From Ramazzottius varieornatus (Eukaryota; Tardigrada; Eutardigrada; Parachela; Ramazzottiidae), in the NCBI GenBank assembly GCA_001949185.1, contig BDGG01000002.1, forward strand, positions 217,783 to 281,782: DNA of 64,000 nt. The letters run 5' to 3'. Made by a program: the position numbers and the translations under genes. Of the stretch, positions 34,351-46,034 are shown piece after piece (within the stretch, counting starts at the first letter, position 1; the number at the start of each line of letters is the position of its first letter). A model generated the notes under the pieces. It saw only the letters and a program-made list of their open reading frames with translations. It made no database searches and was not told the DNA's origin.

Positions 34351-37300
34351 TCAGGCCTCGCTGGACTGTTGGTAGGCTTGTCGTACGATGGCGCCCTCAA
34401 AGTCTTGGGGGAGAGTGTCGCTGCCGTACAGCTTCCACTTGTACGTCTGAAAGAGCGGTAACCACTTGCATATACCACTCTTCCCTGCTAATCATCTGTT
34501 GACAAAAGACCCTTACCGTAAAGCGGTCAATGCCGAAGGATGGTACAGTCAGGTGGAAGACCACTACTTCCATCCAGGCGTTATCGGTATTCAGTGCACT
34601 GTCCAAGTAGCCGCGGTACAACTCACCCAGTGTCAGCGCCTGCGCCCCAAAGTTCTCCATGATCTTGGCCAGTCTACCTCTCAGAATATCCATCATTGTC
34701 TAGCAAATTACACAGAACAGTCAATCAATTGTACTCTGCTGATAGGCACTATCTTCCGTCAAACTCTTTACATCACTCATCATTGGCATCGACGTGACGT
34801 CTTCCACGTCCAGGTCCGTCTCGTTCAGCGTCGTCGTGTCGTACAGGAAGGCATCCAAAAGTAAGCACGCCACTGCGTATTCCGATTCATGGTGACCCAA
34901 GAATCGCTACAACATATTGGCCATGCTTTGAATTGGGGACCTCGATGAACAACCTCAACCAGGTCCTTTCATAAGTGGCGCATCCTATACTGTACAGTGT
35001 ATACTGCCGACCTGCCTTTTGGAGCATGCCACTATTCTCCTCTTTAGCCTTTGAGCTGTTTACCTGTGGCAAAGTGGCGTCGCTGGTGGGCGTTCGTTGG
35101 ACAATGTAACGGAAGCCAGCTGCGGAGGAGTTGGTGATGAGGAGGTAGACCTTGTGGTTGGGGCCGAAACGCGGCATACCACCGCGACCCCGAAGACCAG
35201 TACGACCGAAAGGGTTTCTGCAGAGAGAAAAGTATCTTGATGGAGTAGGCTCTTTACTACAAGATAGTGTATACAGCGACAAGGTGGTTAAAGTCAGTTG
35301 GACTGACAGTGGGTTGCCGTTAGAGTCGACGTTGTATGAGACAGCTTGGCCATCTTGGGTGGTGATCCAGCAGCGACGGCCTCGGGAGCGGCCTGATACT
35401 GAGCGCAAGTCCGACTCAGAGTCCACCCAAGGCGATTCCTCCCCGCTGAATTCTCCGGCAGCCTTGTTGTAAACCTCCGGCCGGTAATCGTCCAGCGAAT
35501 CCTACAACACAGCCAGTTTCTACCGCTGGAAATGGTTTGGAGCGAAACACTTTTCTAATCCAAAACTTCACCATGAGTTTGGCCTGGGTTTACCTGCCAG
35601 TCCACTCGATCGTCGGGGACGTACAGTCGAGAGATGGCTGTTGCCGGGTAGGGTGAGGCACGCGACTGTTTATGTGGATAAGGCTGCGCCACTTCCGACA
35701 CACTTCTCAGCCCTAAACACAATATTCCTTCCTCATTTTCCCCCTGATTTTCACCATCAATATCCACCACCTTTCCGAAGGCATGGGTACGTACGATTGC
35801 TTTTCATCTGGGCGGCATCTTGAGCTGTCCTCCCTGTCTGCCGGGTGTATTCTTCCACATCCATCATCTTCCGGTCAGCGGCCGTCAGTTTCTTGGCCAG
35901 AAGCGCCAAATCGGCCTGAATCTCCGTCAAGCTAATAGCAACATGCAGTAATTCGTCGGTCCCCTGTCTTTCAAGATACCAATGTTTTTCTTACGTTTTG
36001 ACTTGCTGTTGAGGGACTTTGGGCGCTTCGGCTTCCTGTTCCTTGCCGCGGAAGTAGTCGAGAGCTACACCCTTCCAGAAAGTGTACGTGTCCCATTCGA
36101 TGGCTTCACGGCTGACTCCTTTGTTCGTCAGTCCTGACTGCAAACACAAGACATGGACAGACACTATCAAGACCTTTTACGTCTAAAGAAAATAAGCTTT
36201 TTCCTTACTCCCAGTCTGGGCGTTTTGCGCTCAAAGATGAGTCTGTAGATGTAGCCTAAAGCGTAAAAGGGTGGCGGCATGCTGGTACGATTGGCGTAGT
36301 CCATCACCACGCGAGCTCGATGATACTTCCAAACCAGGTTGGCCTGCGCAGCTTGCTGCAGTTGTCGGTACCTGAAAACAACACCGTATTTCAAGCTTAC
36401 TCTATTATGGCATAGTTTTCATCCACCTTTCTGGCTTGCTTTTGACCAGTCTAGCCTTACACGTAGAAGGCGCTCAGCAGGTTGGAAAGGCCCAGTTTCA
36501 GCAAGACGTAGTACTGGATGACGAAGAAGTAGGACCAGAAGCTGACGGTGGGACAGCTGTAGTCGTCGTACTCGCCCGTCCAGCATCGCTCAGGCGGAAT
36601 ACCGTCAGCTCGACCACTGCGATCAGTGTGCCGCCACGGCGCCGACAAGCCTTTAGTCCTCTGCCGTTCGCAGCCTGGCGTACTGCAAAACAGACAAATT
36701 GAGACTAGTACTTGCAGCTCTCCGCTACCGATATTAGGTAAGAAACGACGGTATACGGTTTCACTCCGATCGCTATCCCAACCGGCGGACGTCTACCGTG
36801 GTGTAGGCTGAAAGCGTGCACCACTTCAAAACAAAATGACCTTGCAAAGTGGCGCACGGTTACAGAGGTATTGGCTGAGAGCGTGCGTCACTTGGAAAAT
36901 TCTTGTAGGTAGATCGATCCTATACATCAGCCAAATGGCCTCCACGGAAGTCACACGGTCAAGTCTGGTTCAGTCCTACCTGCAAGACTTCCCATAACTC
37001 ATTCCAATAATCCAACGGACTACTTACTATTCGAGTTCGTTGGGGAAGCCAGCAAAGATGGTGAAAACCCCGCGGTACCAGGCGTGGCGCCAGTCGTCGC
37101 CCGTCAACGGCCAGTCCGGCGTTATGACGCCTTGGAAGATGAGCGTTGTAGCAATCTACAAATACCGACAGAGCAGAAGAAGCTTTGAGCGTTGCCGTCT
37201 TTGCCGGTTGGCTTCTTTCTTTTCGCGAGCGAGCAGGAAAAGAAACAAGTCATCGAGGATGCTTACCATGAAAGGAGCCAGCAGCACCAGCCAGCGGGCC

Positions 37301-40300
37301 AGGTCGTCGCAGAACATCTGGCCGACAATGCGGATCACCGGCCCGAAGGTCTTCTCCATGTAGTAGAAGAAGCTCCACACCCGATAACAGTAGTACAGAA
37401 TACCTGCAAGAGAAGGTCACGCAGTGTAAAACCGGTTTGGTTATCGGATATGGACAACATATTTTGCTACGTTTTCTTCATAAATGAGGTGAGTATAGTA
37501 AAGACAGGGAAGTTTCCCAAGAATTATTTACCGAAGGCCAGAATGACACGCCCGGCGAAGGGGTGATCGTATCGATACGGAGCGATGCGGTACAAGAAGA
37601 AGAGAATGTTGAAGAGCGTCTGCGATATCAGATCGTAGCTGCGCTCGACCCAGAAGATCTTTCGGTAATGCCGCTGATCGTACAGCGTCCTAAAGAGAAA
37701 AAAATGTCATTGATAAACAGTCCTAATCGTTTTGACCGCATGGCCCTTCGGCAAGGAGACTGGACGGAATTCTTCTGCCAAGTGGCGCGCGTTTCCAGCT
37801 CATAACACCAGAGTTATGCGCCACTTGGGACGAGGGTCAAAGTCGACAGCATCGCTTCCCCCCAAGTAGCGCAGGCTTTCGGCCAATAACAACGCAGATA
37901 TGCGCCACTTGGGAAAGCAATCGTGTCCAGTTTGCTTTCCATAAGGAGAGGCTCACCGGGTGACGATGTCGGACCAAATGCTGATGGTGATGACAAAGAC
38001 GGCGATGTCGACGCCGATGAAGCGGCAGGGGGGCAGCATGATGTCGACGCAGATGAGGATGATGAACATCCAGTAGAAGAGATGCCAGGCGTAGAAGCGC
38101 ACCACCGGTGCGGACCAGACGGCGTGGATCATTTGCCCCAGAGGCGGTCTCTGTTGAGACATGGTTGTGTTTTCCGCGTCAGCGCCACCTGTCTGGTAGC
38201 GTTTCACCTTGGCCAACACCCGGTTGATGTCTTCTTCCGTCCGAGGACGCAAAACACCCTCTGAAATTGGCCGATAAAAATAGGATCACAGTTTCATGTG
38301 ATGACCGCAACGGCTCGACCAGATGAGAGATAGTCGCGACTCTCGAGCTTGCTGGCTATAGTTACCTTTGGCTGGGTCGTCGATGGGGGCAGTAGTGGGC
38401 TGTCGCAGTAGCGGGAAGCTCAGCCATATGTACATGGGGAAGACCAAGACGGCCGAAAGAAAGAGCTTCAGGCTATCGTAGTTGCCCTTCACCCTGATGA
38501 AGTTGGAGTAGTACTGGTCGAGCCAACCCTGCACACTGCCATGCGCTACGAAACCTCTGCAGAGAAAGATAGCCAGTCAACAAATTTCACTTCGAATTTT
38601 GCACATACTGGCATCAAGAGCTCGGCAAACAAGCTTGACAAAATCGCTGTCTCTCCTCAAGTGGCGCACGTTTGCCTTGTTAAGGGCTGGAAATATGCGC
38701 CACTTGGAAAAGCAATCTTGCCTAGTTTGATCCTTTTCCCAAGCGGCGCACTTTTCAGTGTTATTGACTGGACCGCTTGGAAGACGATCGTGTCGAGTTT
38801 GTTTGGTTAGGTCCCAGCTCGAAAACTTCCACAGCGATTCGAACAACAGTCATTGGACTAGCTTGGCTAGCATGTCGTACTTGTTGTTGGTGTCATAGGC
38901 CAGTTCCAGTGGCGTCTTGTCGTTAAAGTCCGGGAAGCGTTGGGTGAGGATGACGGGTCCCCGTTGCCCGGACTTCTGGACACCCTTGTCGAAAATGTCC
39001 ACCGCCACTTTAGCCAGGTCATTGGCGATGTTTTTGAGACCTACGCCAGTAGCTGCATTGCTGACTCGTTTGTACAACCCGTGGAACAGCGACTCGGCAA
39101 AGAGGGCTTGCGGCAACGGCTCCGCATGATGCTTGATCAGCGTCTTGACCATCTTGGGACGGTTGAACAAAACGGCGTGGACAATCAAGGCATTCATAGC
39201 CTACAACGAAAACCCCACAGTTACTGTACTGTCTGGACGACCACTCGGCAAGATCGTTGTACCAAGTGGCGCACACTCACAGCTAATAACAGTGGATCCG
39301 TGCGCCACTTGGGAGATCAACTCGACAAGATAGCTTTCCGAGTGGCGCATTCTTTCAGCTGGTAAGTTAACACGGTAAAGGTGCGCCGCCTGCGAAAACT
39401 ATCTTTGGCCAGTTTGTTTGCCAAGCTTCATAATTTGACTCAAGATTCCGTAACCAGTGAGACTACCTTCTTTTCCTCCGTAGCATTGTTGAAGTCCTCC
39501 GTCTGGCCGTAGGCGGCAGCCGTCAGTCCGTAAGCATCGATGTAGTTGCGGACACCGGTTAATTCTTTAATGAGCCAGTTGAGTCCGCTGGTGATGAAAT
39601 CCGGTCCCACAGGCTCGACTGCACATGACAAATTCAAAAAAATTTGGTCTGACGCTCGAGTTAAGCATAGCACTGATGGCAGACAGAAAGAAAGATACAT
39701 AGATACAGTCACGGTCATGGGTCATGGGCACCCCTTCAAACTTTCACTTTTTTCGGTATACACCGCGATCCTCTGGACGGAATCACATTATTGTTTCTTC
39801 TCCTAACCGGCAAAACACTACTCTTCAAACTGCAGAGACAATGAAAGTAAATCTCAAAGTAAAACAAACGTTGTATTTCGGCGACCCAAAAGACACCGGA
39901 ATTCTCAATGTCCACCGATACGGTAATCCTGGATTCAAAAATTAATAACTTGGTGTCCACAAGACTGTTCAATGTAAATTTTTTTACATAAACCACAGGT
40001 TTCGTTACGTGTTCTGACGTGTTTGAACCAACAAGATCTTCTGTTCTGAACCTTAGAAAAAAAAACGTTTCGAAAATGTCTTCCTCCAGATCTGAGCACG
40101 CCCTTCAAATTCGAGAACTTGTCATCAGACATCATTCAAATCGCGTCGGAGCGAGTGCAATAGCTCGCCGGGTATGTCTTCCACGGACTACAGTCCAGAA
40201 TATGATCAAGAAGTTCGAGATGACGGGATCAGCGGAAGTGAAGCGACGACCGGGACCAACTCGGAAGACCACTGCCCTCATTGATCGGATTATCGTGCGC

Positions 40301-43300
40301 AAGGCAAAGTAAGATCGACGTATTTCTGCTGTTAAAATCCAAGCCCAAATCATGACCGAACATTCCGTTGACATTTCGGAGTCCACAGTCAAACGCCGGA
40401 TCAACGAGCAAGGTATGTTTGGAAGGGTGGCCCGTAAAAAACCGTTCGTCAACTACGCTAGCAGAATGAAGCGTCTAAACTTTGTCAAGATGTACGTAAA
40501 GGAACCGCAGTCGTTTTGGAATAACGTCTTGTGGTCAGATGAGACCAAAATAAACCTCTTTGGTTCAGATGGAATGGTTCGAGTTTGGAGAAAGCCGGGT
40601 GAGGAATATGCGCCAGTTTGCACGGTACCGACTGTGAAGCATGGTGGTGGTCGGCTGATTTTCTGGGGATGTTCCAGCGCTAGAGGAGTGGGAAATCTCG
40701 TTGTGATAAAAGGAAATATAGATGGCCTCATGTATCGAAACATTATGGACCAGAACGTGCTTCAGTCGGCGAAGAAATTGAAGTTGAAGAAGGGGTGGCA
40801 CTACCAGCAGGACAACGATTCGAAGCATACTTCAATCGTTTCTCGGGACTGGATAATCGAAAAGAAGATCAAAATCTTGCAGTGGGCACCCTACTCACCA
40901 GACCTTAACCCAATAGAGCACTTATGGTCGGAAGTCGAACGCCAGCTGAAAGGAAGGCATCCTTCGAACCTGGAAGAACTGGAGGAAACCGTCAAGGAAA
41001 TCTGGTACGGAATGGACCCCGAAATATGCGCAAAGTTAGTTCGTTCCATTCCGAACCGGCTTCGAAAGGTAAAGAAGAACCGTGGCTACCCAACGAAATA
41101 CTAAGAAGCCAGCGCGTAACGAGAAAAACGTGGGAAACAAATTTTCGTCTGAAGGTGATGCGATTTGTAGCTGGTGAATTTTGGGCACAATTAGGAAAAA
41201 TATTTTCCTCGCTTTTCTAAGTTATCCTTTCTGATCTGAATTATCATTAGTAGATGGGTAAAGCTTCGAACCAGATGTACATAAAATTGGAAACGAATCG
41301 GAGTGACCGTTGACGAGCTTTACCAGAAATAGGGAAAGTTTACGAGGGTGCCCATGATCCATGACCGTGACTGTAGTTGAAAAGACCAACCGATGCTGTA
41401 TCGCATGATGCCTTCCCAGACATGTTCGGGAAAGAACTGACGGTCCTTGGCTTCTCGGAACAGTTTCAGTAACTTCACATCACTGACGTACTTCCGCGTC
41501 CGAAAAAGGTGTTGGAGGTAAATGTCGACGAACATTTCCCGGTTTGGAAGCAACAAAGCCAACTCGAAGACACTTTCCGGCAGCTAAAATTAGTATCTTG
41601 TCTTTAAGTAATGACATTTGGTAAGATTCCACTTGAGGGTGCACTGTAGAACAGAAGGAACAGCGCGGAGAGAGCCTAAGTTGTCCAACCATAATCACGT
41701 TTAGAAAAATGTGAATTACCTCCATGTCAGACCAGGGTGCCTTGTTCAGCAGCATGTTCAGGGCCACAGTATGGTTGTTGCATTTGACCGCCAAGGACAA
41801 GAAATGCTCGAACAAGTCCGGCGTCGCTTCTGCAAAGTGAAACAAGGCGTGAGTAACTGACAGTAAGGCAGGGATCACATGCTGACGAGTGGCCATAAAA
41901 GTCAGCTTACTGGTGCTGGAGGAGCCGATGACGCTCTTCAGGACGAAACTCTGCAGGTCGCCAAAGTTCTCCATCTGTCGGCAGTTCATGATGGACAACA
42001 GCGGTCCTTGTTGGTCGGGGAAACCCAGCTTCAAAACCTCCATAACGGAATTCAGGCAGTCAACCATCGAGTATTCGTCTTCACGAAGAAAAGGGAAGGC
42101 ACGCTGGAGCTGCGTTCCAACGCTGGTTCGGAGACCTGGACCATCCAACTCTGCGCTGTAAAAAAAACGGACATGCGACCAAAACTTTGAACAATCTGCC
42201 TTCTCCGGTATTACAGATCAAAAGTCCGGTTGCCCCAAGTGGCATACGCTTTCAGTCAATATCGCTGAAAACGTGCGCCACTCGAATGAAAGAATCTCGA
42301 CGGATCGTTTTGAAAGTAGCGCACTCTTTCAGCCAAGAACAATGAAAATGCGCCCCACTTGAAGTAACGATCGTCTACGTTTCGTTTGCCATCCCCCAGA
42401 TTAGTGTCTGTACATACCTTTCATGGATGGCACTGGACAGAATATTTCCCAGACCACCACAGCCTTCCATGATGACGATGGGAACTTTAGCTTCCAGATA
42501 GGCTCTAATGCGATCCAGGTCGTCCAGCTCGCCCTGGAAGAGAAAAGCCACCATGGGCACTCCCACAAACTTCCGACCTTCTTCCCTGCGGCCTGCAAAT
42601 GGCACTTGCGATAACGTACGGCACAGCATGGCCCCAGAAAACTATCAATGGTAAGAGCCATTTACCGGACGTAGCTCGTCGGTTGAGTTCTTCCTGAACT
42701 TCCCTTTCGAAAGCGACCCGCAGCAAGCTGGACTCCTTGTAGGATTGGCTCTCCATCATGGCGTACAGTGGATGGTAGCCGTCCAGTGGGAATTTTGGTG
42801 GAGGCGCGTTGGCACTGCCGATCGACACTGGTACATCATGCGGATATTCCTGTTGTAATGACACAGGTTGGCCCACAGAAAATTCATATCTTGAATAAAA
42901 GGAAACGCATGACGTCTCAGACCCGTTCGTACTTACAACACGAAACTGGCTACACCCCACAGGCCACAGCCATTGTGATACGTCATACAGTGTACGACAA
43001 AACAAATCGTTAAAAATGGGTGTATGGAGCCAGACGGTTGAAGCCAATAAAATTTTCGCATGCATGAAAAACTAATTTTCATTGGCTGAGTTGTAAGTAA
43101 GCTCAGCTGGAGTGTTACGCCCATTTCTAACGGGTCAATTTTGTCGTACACTGTACTCAACCTCCACTAGTACGGCCTTTAATAGCGAGTAAGATCAAAC
43201 GACACACAAAATACTTCTGTCTTGCACTTACCGTATCTGCTTCGTTGTACCTGAAGAAAGTACAATGTCCGAATCGTATCAGACTACGTCATAATTTTCG

Positions 43301-46034
43301 TCTAAGAATTAACATTGCAAAAAGGAAAAGAACAGCATACCTGCTTGAGGGTACGACACCAATCAGCGGAAGCCTACCGACAGGCTCTCCCAACGCACGT
43401 CGCTGGATTTCTTCCTCGCGTACAACGTCTCCCCACATGCGACTAAGTCCATAGTACAAGCCGTCATCAAAGATCCCCAGGCGCAGCGTGTTGATAAGCT
43501 AAAATGAAACACAACACTGGTTTTTCGTCACTGCTGTCTTCTCGTCACCTGTTGATCGCACTGCCATAGTGCGTGCTATGGCCCCGGGGGGACTAGTGTC
43601 ACAGCGGGCGCCGTTCCAGTTACACATTTTCTGGTGGAGAATATGACGTCATGACCTAGTCTGAACTTCATTTTGGATAGCTAAACGTTCCGAATGTTCG
43701 CCTCGTTCTGTTGATTGATGCCCAGCTGACTGCACAGCCCGTTTTGTATTTGACAACGTGGTCTACCAATTCGACGGTCCAACGTCGAATGGCGTGCTGT
43801 GTTATGTACAAAGGCCGAGCGCATTCCATCACGCACCTACAAAAACTGCACAGTGTGCAGTACCGAACAGAGGTTCTTGGATGATTTTGGCCTGTCCTTG
43901 GACACTACAAACCGTGTATCTTGTCTCCACCAAATATTCGACACGCTGTGACACTTGTCTCAGCGCGGCAGCGAACGAGCAGCGAAGCAGCCAGCTGTTC
44001 GGACGCACTCTGGCACTGCGGGACCCATAAAACTGGAACTCTTGTTAACTGTACTGTACCTTGATGAAGCCTCCTTGGAGGGCTGATCGATAGTCATCCC
44101 GTCGCCATTGACCATAGCTGGTGTTCCCAGTAATGAAAGTGATCAATACATCGGGATTGTATCGGAACCATGACTCTCCAGCTCCGCTCCGTGGGGAAAC
44201 TGCCTCCCGTGCTGCGGCGACTGCTCCACTGACGTCCGAGGCACGAAGGACGGGCTTTCTCTGCAAAGACACACAAGCGGTATAGCTGAACTAATCGTTC
44301 TTCCCACAAGCTGTAGGAGAAGGGATCTGGAAACCGTTCTCGTAATCTCGTTTATAGATAAAACTAAATCCGCCCTAACAAAGACATGCGACAAAAAGAG
44401 TCAAAGACGATGCTACAGTCTTGTGCTGTTTCACAGCACCATCGATCAAGATATGATAATTGTTGTTGAACCAAGACTGATGACGACAACGGAACCGCTC
44501 ACATCATCGCGGTTATATCAGAGAGTGCTCTCTGTCGTCGTCCAGGATATTTCAACTGGACAGCCCATGAGACAATCAGTTGATTTTGTCTACCTTTTCC
44601 AGCTTTTGTAGTTTTGTACCAGCGCAGTGCCATGCGTACAGCACTTCTTCGGAATCCAGATTCTCGATCTTCTTCCTCAATTTTTCTGCAATCCTTGTGT
44701 TTTCAAACTTTCTTCACGACCTTCGATGACCACCTAGTGAATACTTATAGATCACACCTGTGCACATTAGGCTCTAGAAAAGAATGTCGACTGGGACATT
44801 CGACCCCGAGGAGTTGGAATTCCTGGCTGAAGAGACGATGGTGACCATCATTCCCAGCGCTCGCTACCCTCTCTTCTACATGCTGGGTGGCGATGTGGGA
44901 CCTATGGAGCCGTCCATCCCTGTCCCAGTGCCCCTCTGGCTAGCCGTTCACATGCGCCAGCGCAAGCAGTGTCGACTGGTGGTGCCCGACTGGCTGGCGG
45001 TCGAGCCTCTCCTCAAGTTGAAAGAGGACGAGAACAACTCCCCTGTCTTCACTTCCATGCCCACCAAGCACTATATCGAAATCTCTCAGGTCATCCTCGA
45101 GAGTTTCGGCGATGAGATACCTCACAGTAACGACATACGTAGGCTGACTAAGGACATTCTGGACCTGAGGCTGGCCAAGCTGCGGGCTTCGGTGGACGCC
45201 TTCATCAAGGGATCCAACGTTTACGCCAAGGTGGACAACATCACAGAAGTCGAGCTGTGCTCACTGAGGAATCTGCTGACCAGAGGAGTGGACCAGCTGG
45301 ATATGCTGAGATCGGCGGGGACGTATCGAGCACCTGTCGCAGCAGCCACTGTTGAGGATAGCACGACATTGTCGACGAATCCTGGCTCGGCTGTTCGCTC
45401 CTCACGACTCTTTTCTTCTGATCGTAATACATCGGTAAACAGCTGACACCTTTCCAAACAACGTGCCATTATCCTCCCTATTTTGGCAACTTAGTTTTTT
45501 TTGTGTGAAGAGTACTTTGAAGGAAGTTGGAGAGAAAATCCGAAAATGGACTCGGATTATTTTCGTACGGTACTGAAGGCTTCTGGTTAGCAATCAATCA
45601 GCGCAATTTTCCTAATTATCTACATTTTGACTCTAGCTGTAGGACTGTCGGATGCGGTGATGTAAGTCAGAATCCTGCGGGCTCACCAGATCTCCTGAAA
45701 ACTTTCTTTGCACCCTGATCGATCCCGTCGTTATCATGGTCATGTACTGAACTTCAGGAGGAAAAATTAATTTTTCTGGCATAAGAGATAACGGAAGGAG
45801 ACAGTACCTTGTCCAGGACAGCTGGAGAATTGGCTTTCAGGATTCCATTTCCGTCTGGAGCTTCTTTCTCCCCGAGACGTTCAGCCAGTTGCAGATAGTC
45901 CGAAGCATAGCCATTCCCGTAAGTTACTTCCTGGTGATTGTGAGTCTTGGTCACAGGGAGCATGATGGGCTGAAGTCCCTTACATGCGCATTCAGAACAG
46001 TTATAGTTGTCGTGTATATTACTCAATTTGCATG
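34351..46034 (-). CDS. TRPM2-like channel with NUDT9-H domain, copy A
   Basis: About 26 exons run from ~46034 to the stop at 34351; the first coding exon is missing. In order: a Cys-rich N-terminal piece (CSECACKG), the TRPM homology region with its SLOG fold (GVPMVAFLFQGEL...VPIVIMEGCGGLGNIL, 42592-42418), S1-S4 (38260-37267), pore (37155-36461), TRP-box-like ANLVWKYHRARVVMDY (36371-36209), coiled coil (36137-35795) and a NUDT9-H domain (~35690-34351: NPFGRTGLRGRGGMPRFGPNHKVY, GYLDSALNTDNAWME). TRPM2 is a calcium-permeable plasma-membrane channel gated by ADP-ribose and Ca2+. Oddities: the segment matching the Nudix box (HHESEYAVACLLLDAFLYD) lacks REXXEE. The filter region reads FAGFPNELE and S6 lacks NLLIAMF. 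A 19-nt microexon lies at 43250-43232. GINS2 and a Tc1-like element sit in its introns. Confidence 0.85.
36806..36895. repeat. GTGGCGCA hairpin, 1 unit plus a half unit
   Basis: A right arm GTGCACCACTT, linker, then AAGTGGCGCACGG...GTGCGTCACTTGG. Within TRPM2-like copy A intron 36683-37027. Confidence 0.75.
37779..37912. repeat. GTGGCGCA hairpins, 2 units
   Basis: CAAGTGGCGCGCG...TATGCGCCACTTGG and CAAGTAGCGCAGG...TATGCGCCACTTGG. Within copy A intron 37690-37956. Confidence 0.85.
38658..38780. repeat. GTGGCGCA hairpins, 2 units
   Basis: CAAGTGGCGCACG...TATGCGCCACTTGG, a linker with CAATCTTGCCTAGTTTGATC, then CAAGCGGCGCAC with a truncated right arm. Within copy A intron between exons at ~38850 and 38556. 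Confidence 0.85.
39263..39394. repeat. GTGGCGCA hairpins, 2 units
   Basis: CAAGTGGCGCACAC...CGTGCGCCACTTGG and GAGTGGCGCATTC...GGTGCGCCGCC. Within copy A intron 39201-39466. Confidence 0.85.
40076..41104 (+). mobile_element. Tc1-like transposase (DD34E), one premature stop
   Basis: The reading frame runs from ATG 40076 to TAA 41104 with a single in-frame TAA at 40310-40312, so the 342-codon frame is split into two parts. The N-terminal half has paired helix-turn-helix motifs (AIARRVCLPRTTVQ; STVKRRI) separated by RRPGPTRK, as in Tc1 transposases. The catalytic part has LWSDETK, HYQQDNDSKHTS and SPDLNPIEHLW, with 34 residues between the second Asp and the Glu. One stop and no frameshift suggest a recent insertion. 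I could not identify convincing terminal inverted repeats within 39.6-41.3 kb. It is inserted in an intron (39619-41386) of TRPM2-like copy A, on the opposite strand. Confidence 0.9.
42236..42361. repeat. GTGGCGCA hairpins, 2 units
   Basis: CAAGTGGCATACGCTTTCAG...GTGCGCCACTCG and AGTAGCGCACTC...ATGCGCCCCACTTG. Within copy A intron 42156-42417. Confidence 0.85.
42986..43155. repeat. Self-complementary 170 bp MITE-like element
   Basis: TACAGTGTACGACAAAA at 42986 is mirrored at 43155. Pairing continues through AAATGGGTGTA/TTACGCCCATTT and AGCCAATAAAATTTT/AATTTTCATTGGCT to a GCATGC centre, so almost the whole element can fold as one hairpin. It lies in an intron of TRPM2-like copy A (42850-43231). 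Confidence 0.7.
44784..45446 (+). CDS. GINS2: GINS complex subunit 2 (Psf2), nested in a TRPM intron
   Basis: A single uninterrupted exon encodes 220 residues. The N-terminus reads FDPEELEFLAEETMVTIIP, followed by LGGDVGPMEPSIPVPVPLWLA, RKQCRLVVPDWL, FTSMPTKHYIEI and DIRRLTKDILDLRLAKLRAS. All are hallmarks of Psf2, which is about 185 residues in human. GINS joins Cdc45 and MCM2-7 to form the CMG helicase that unwinds DNA at replication forks in the nucleus. The extra length is a Ser/Thr-rich C-terminal tail after YRAPVA that I do not recognise. The gene has no introns, unlike its neighbours, and lies on the opposite strand inside the 1.5 kb intron (44261-45807) of TRPM2-like copy A. The start is the first ATG and matches the family N-terminus. 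Confidence 0.95.
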   Translation: MSTGTFDPEELEFLAEETMVTIIPSARYPLFYMLGGDVGPMEPSIPVPVPLWLAVHMRQRKQCRLVVPDWLAVEPLLKLKEDENNSPVFTSMPTKHYIEISQVILESFGDEIPHSNDIRRLTKDILDLRLAKLRASVDAFIKGSNVYAKVDNITEVELCSLRNLLTRGVDQLDMLRSAGTYRAPVAAATVEDSTTLSTNPGSAVRSSRLFSSDRNTSVNS

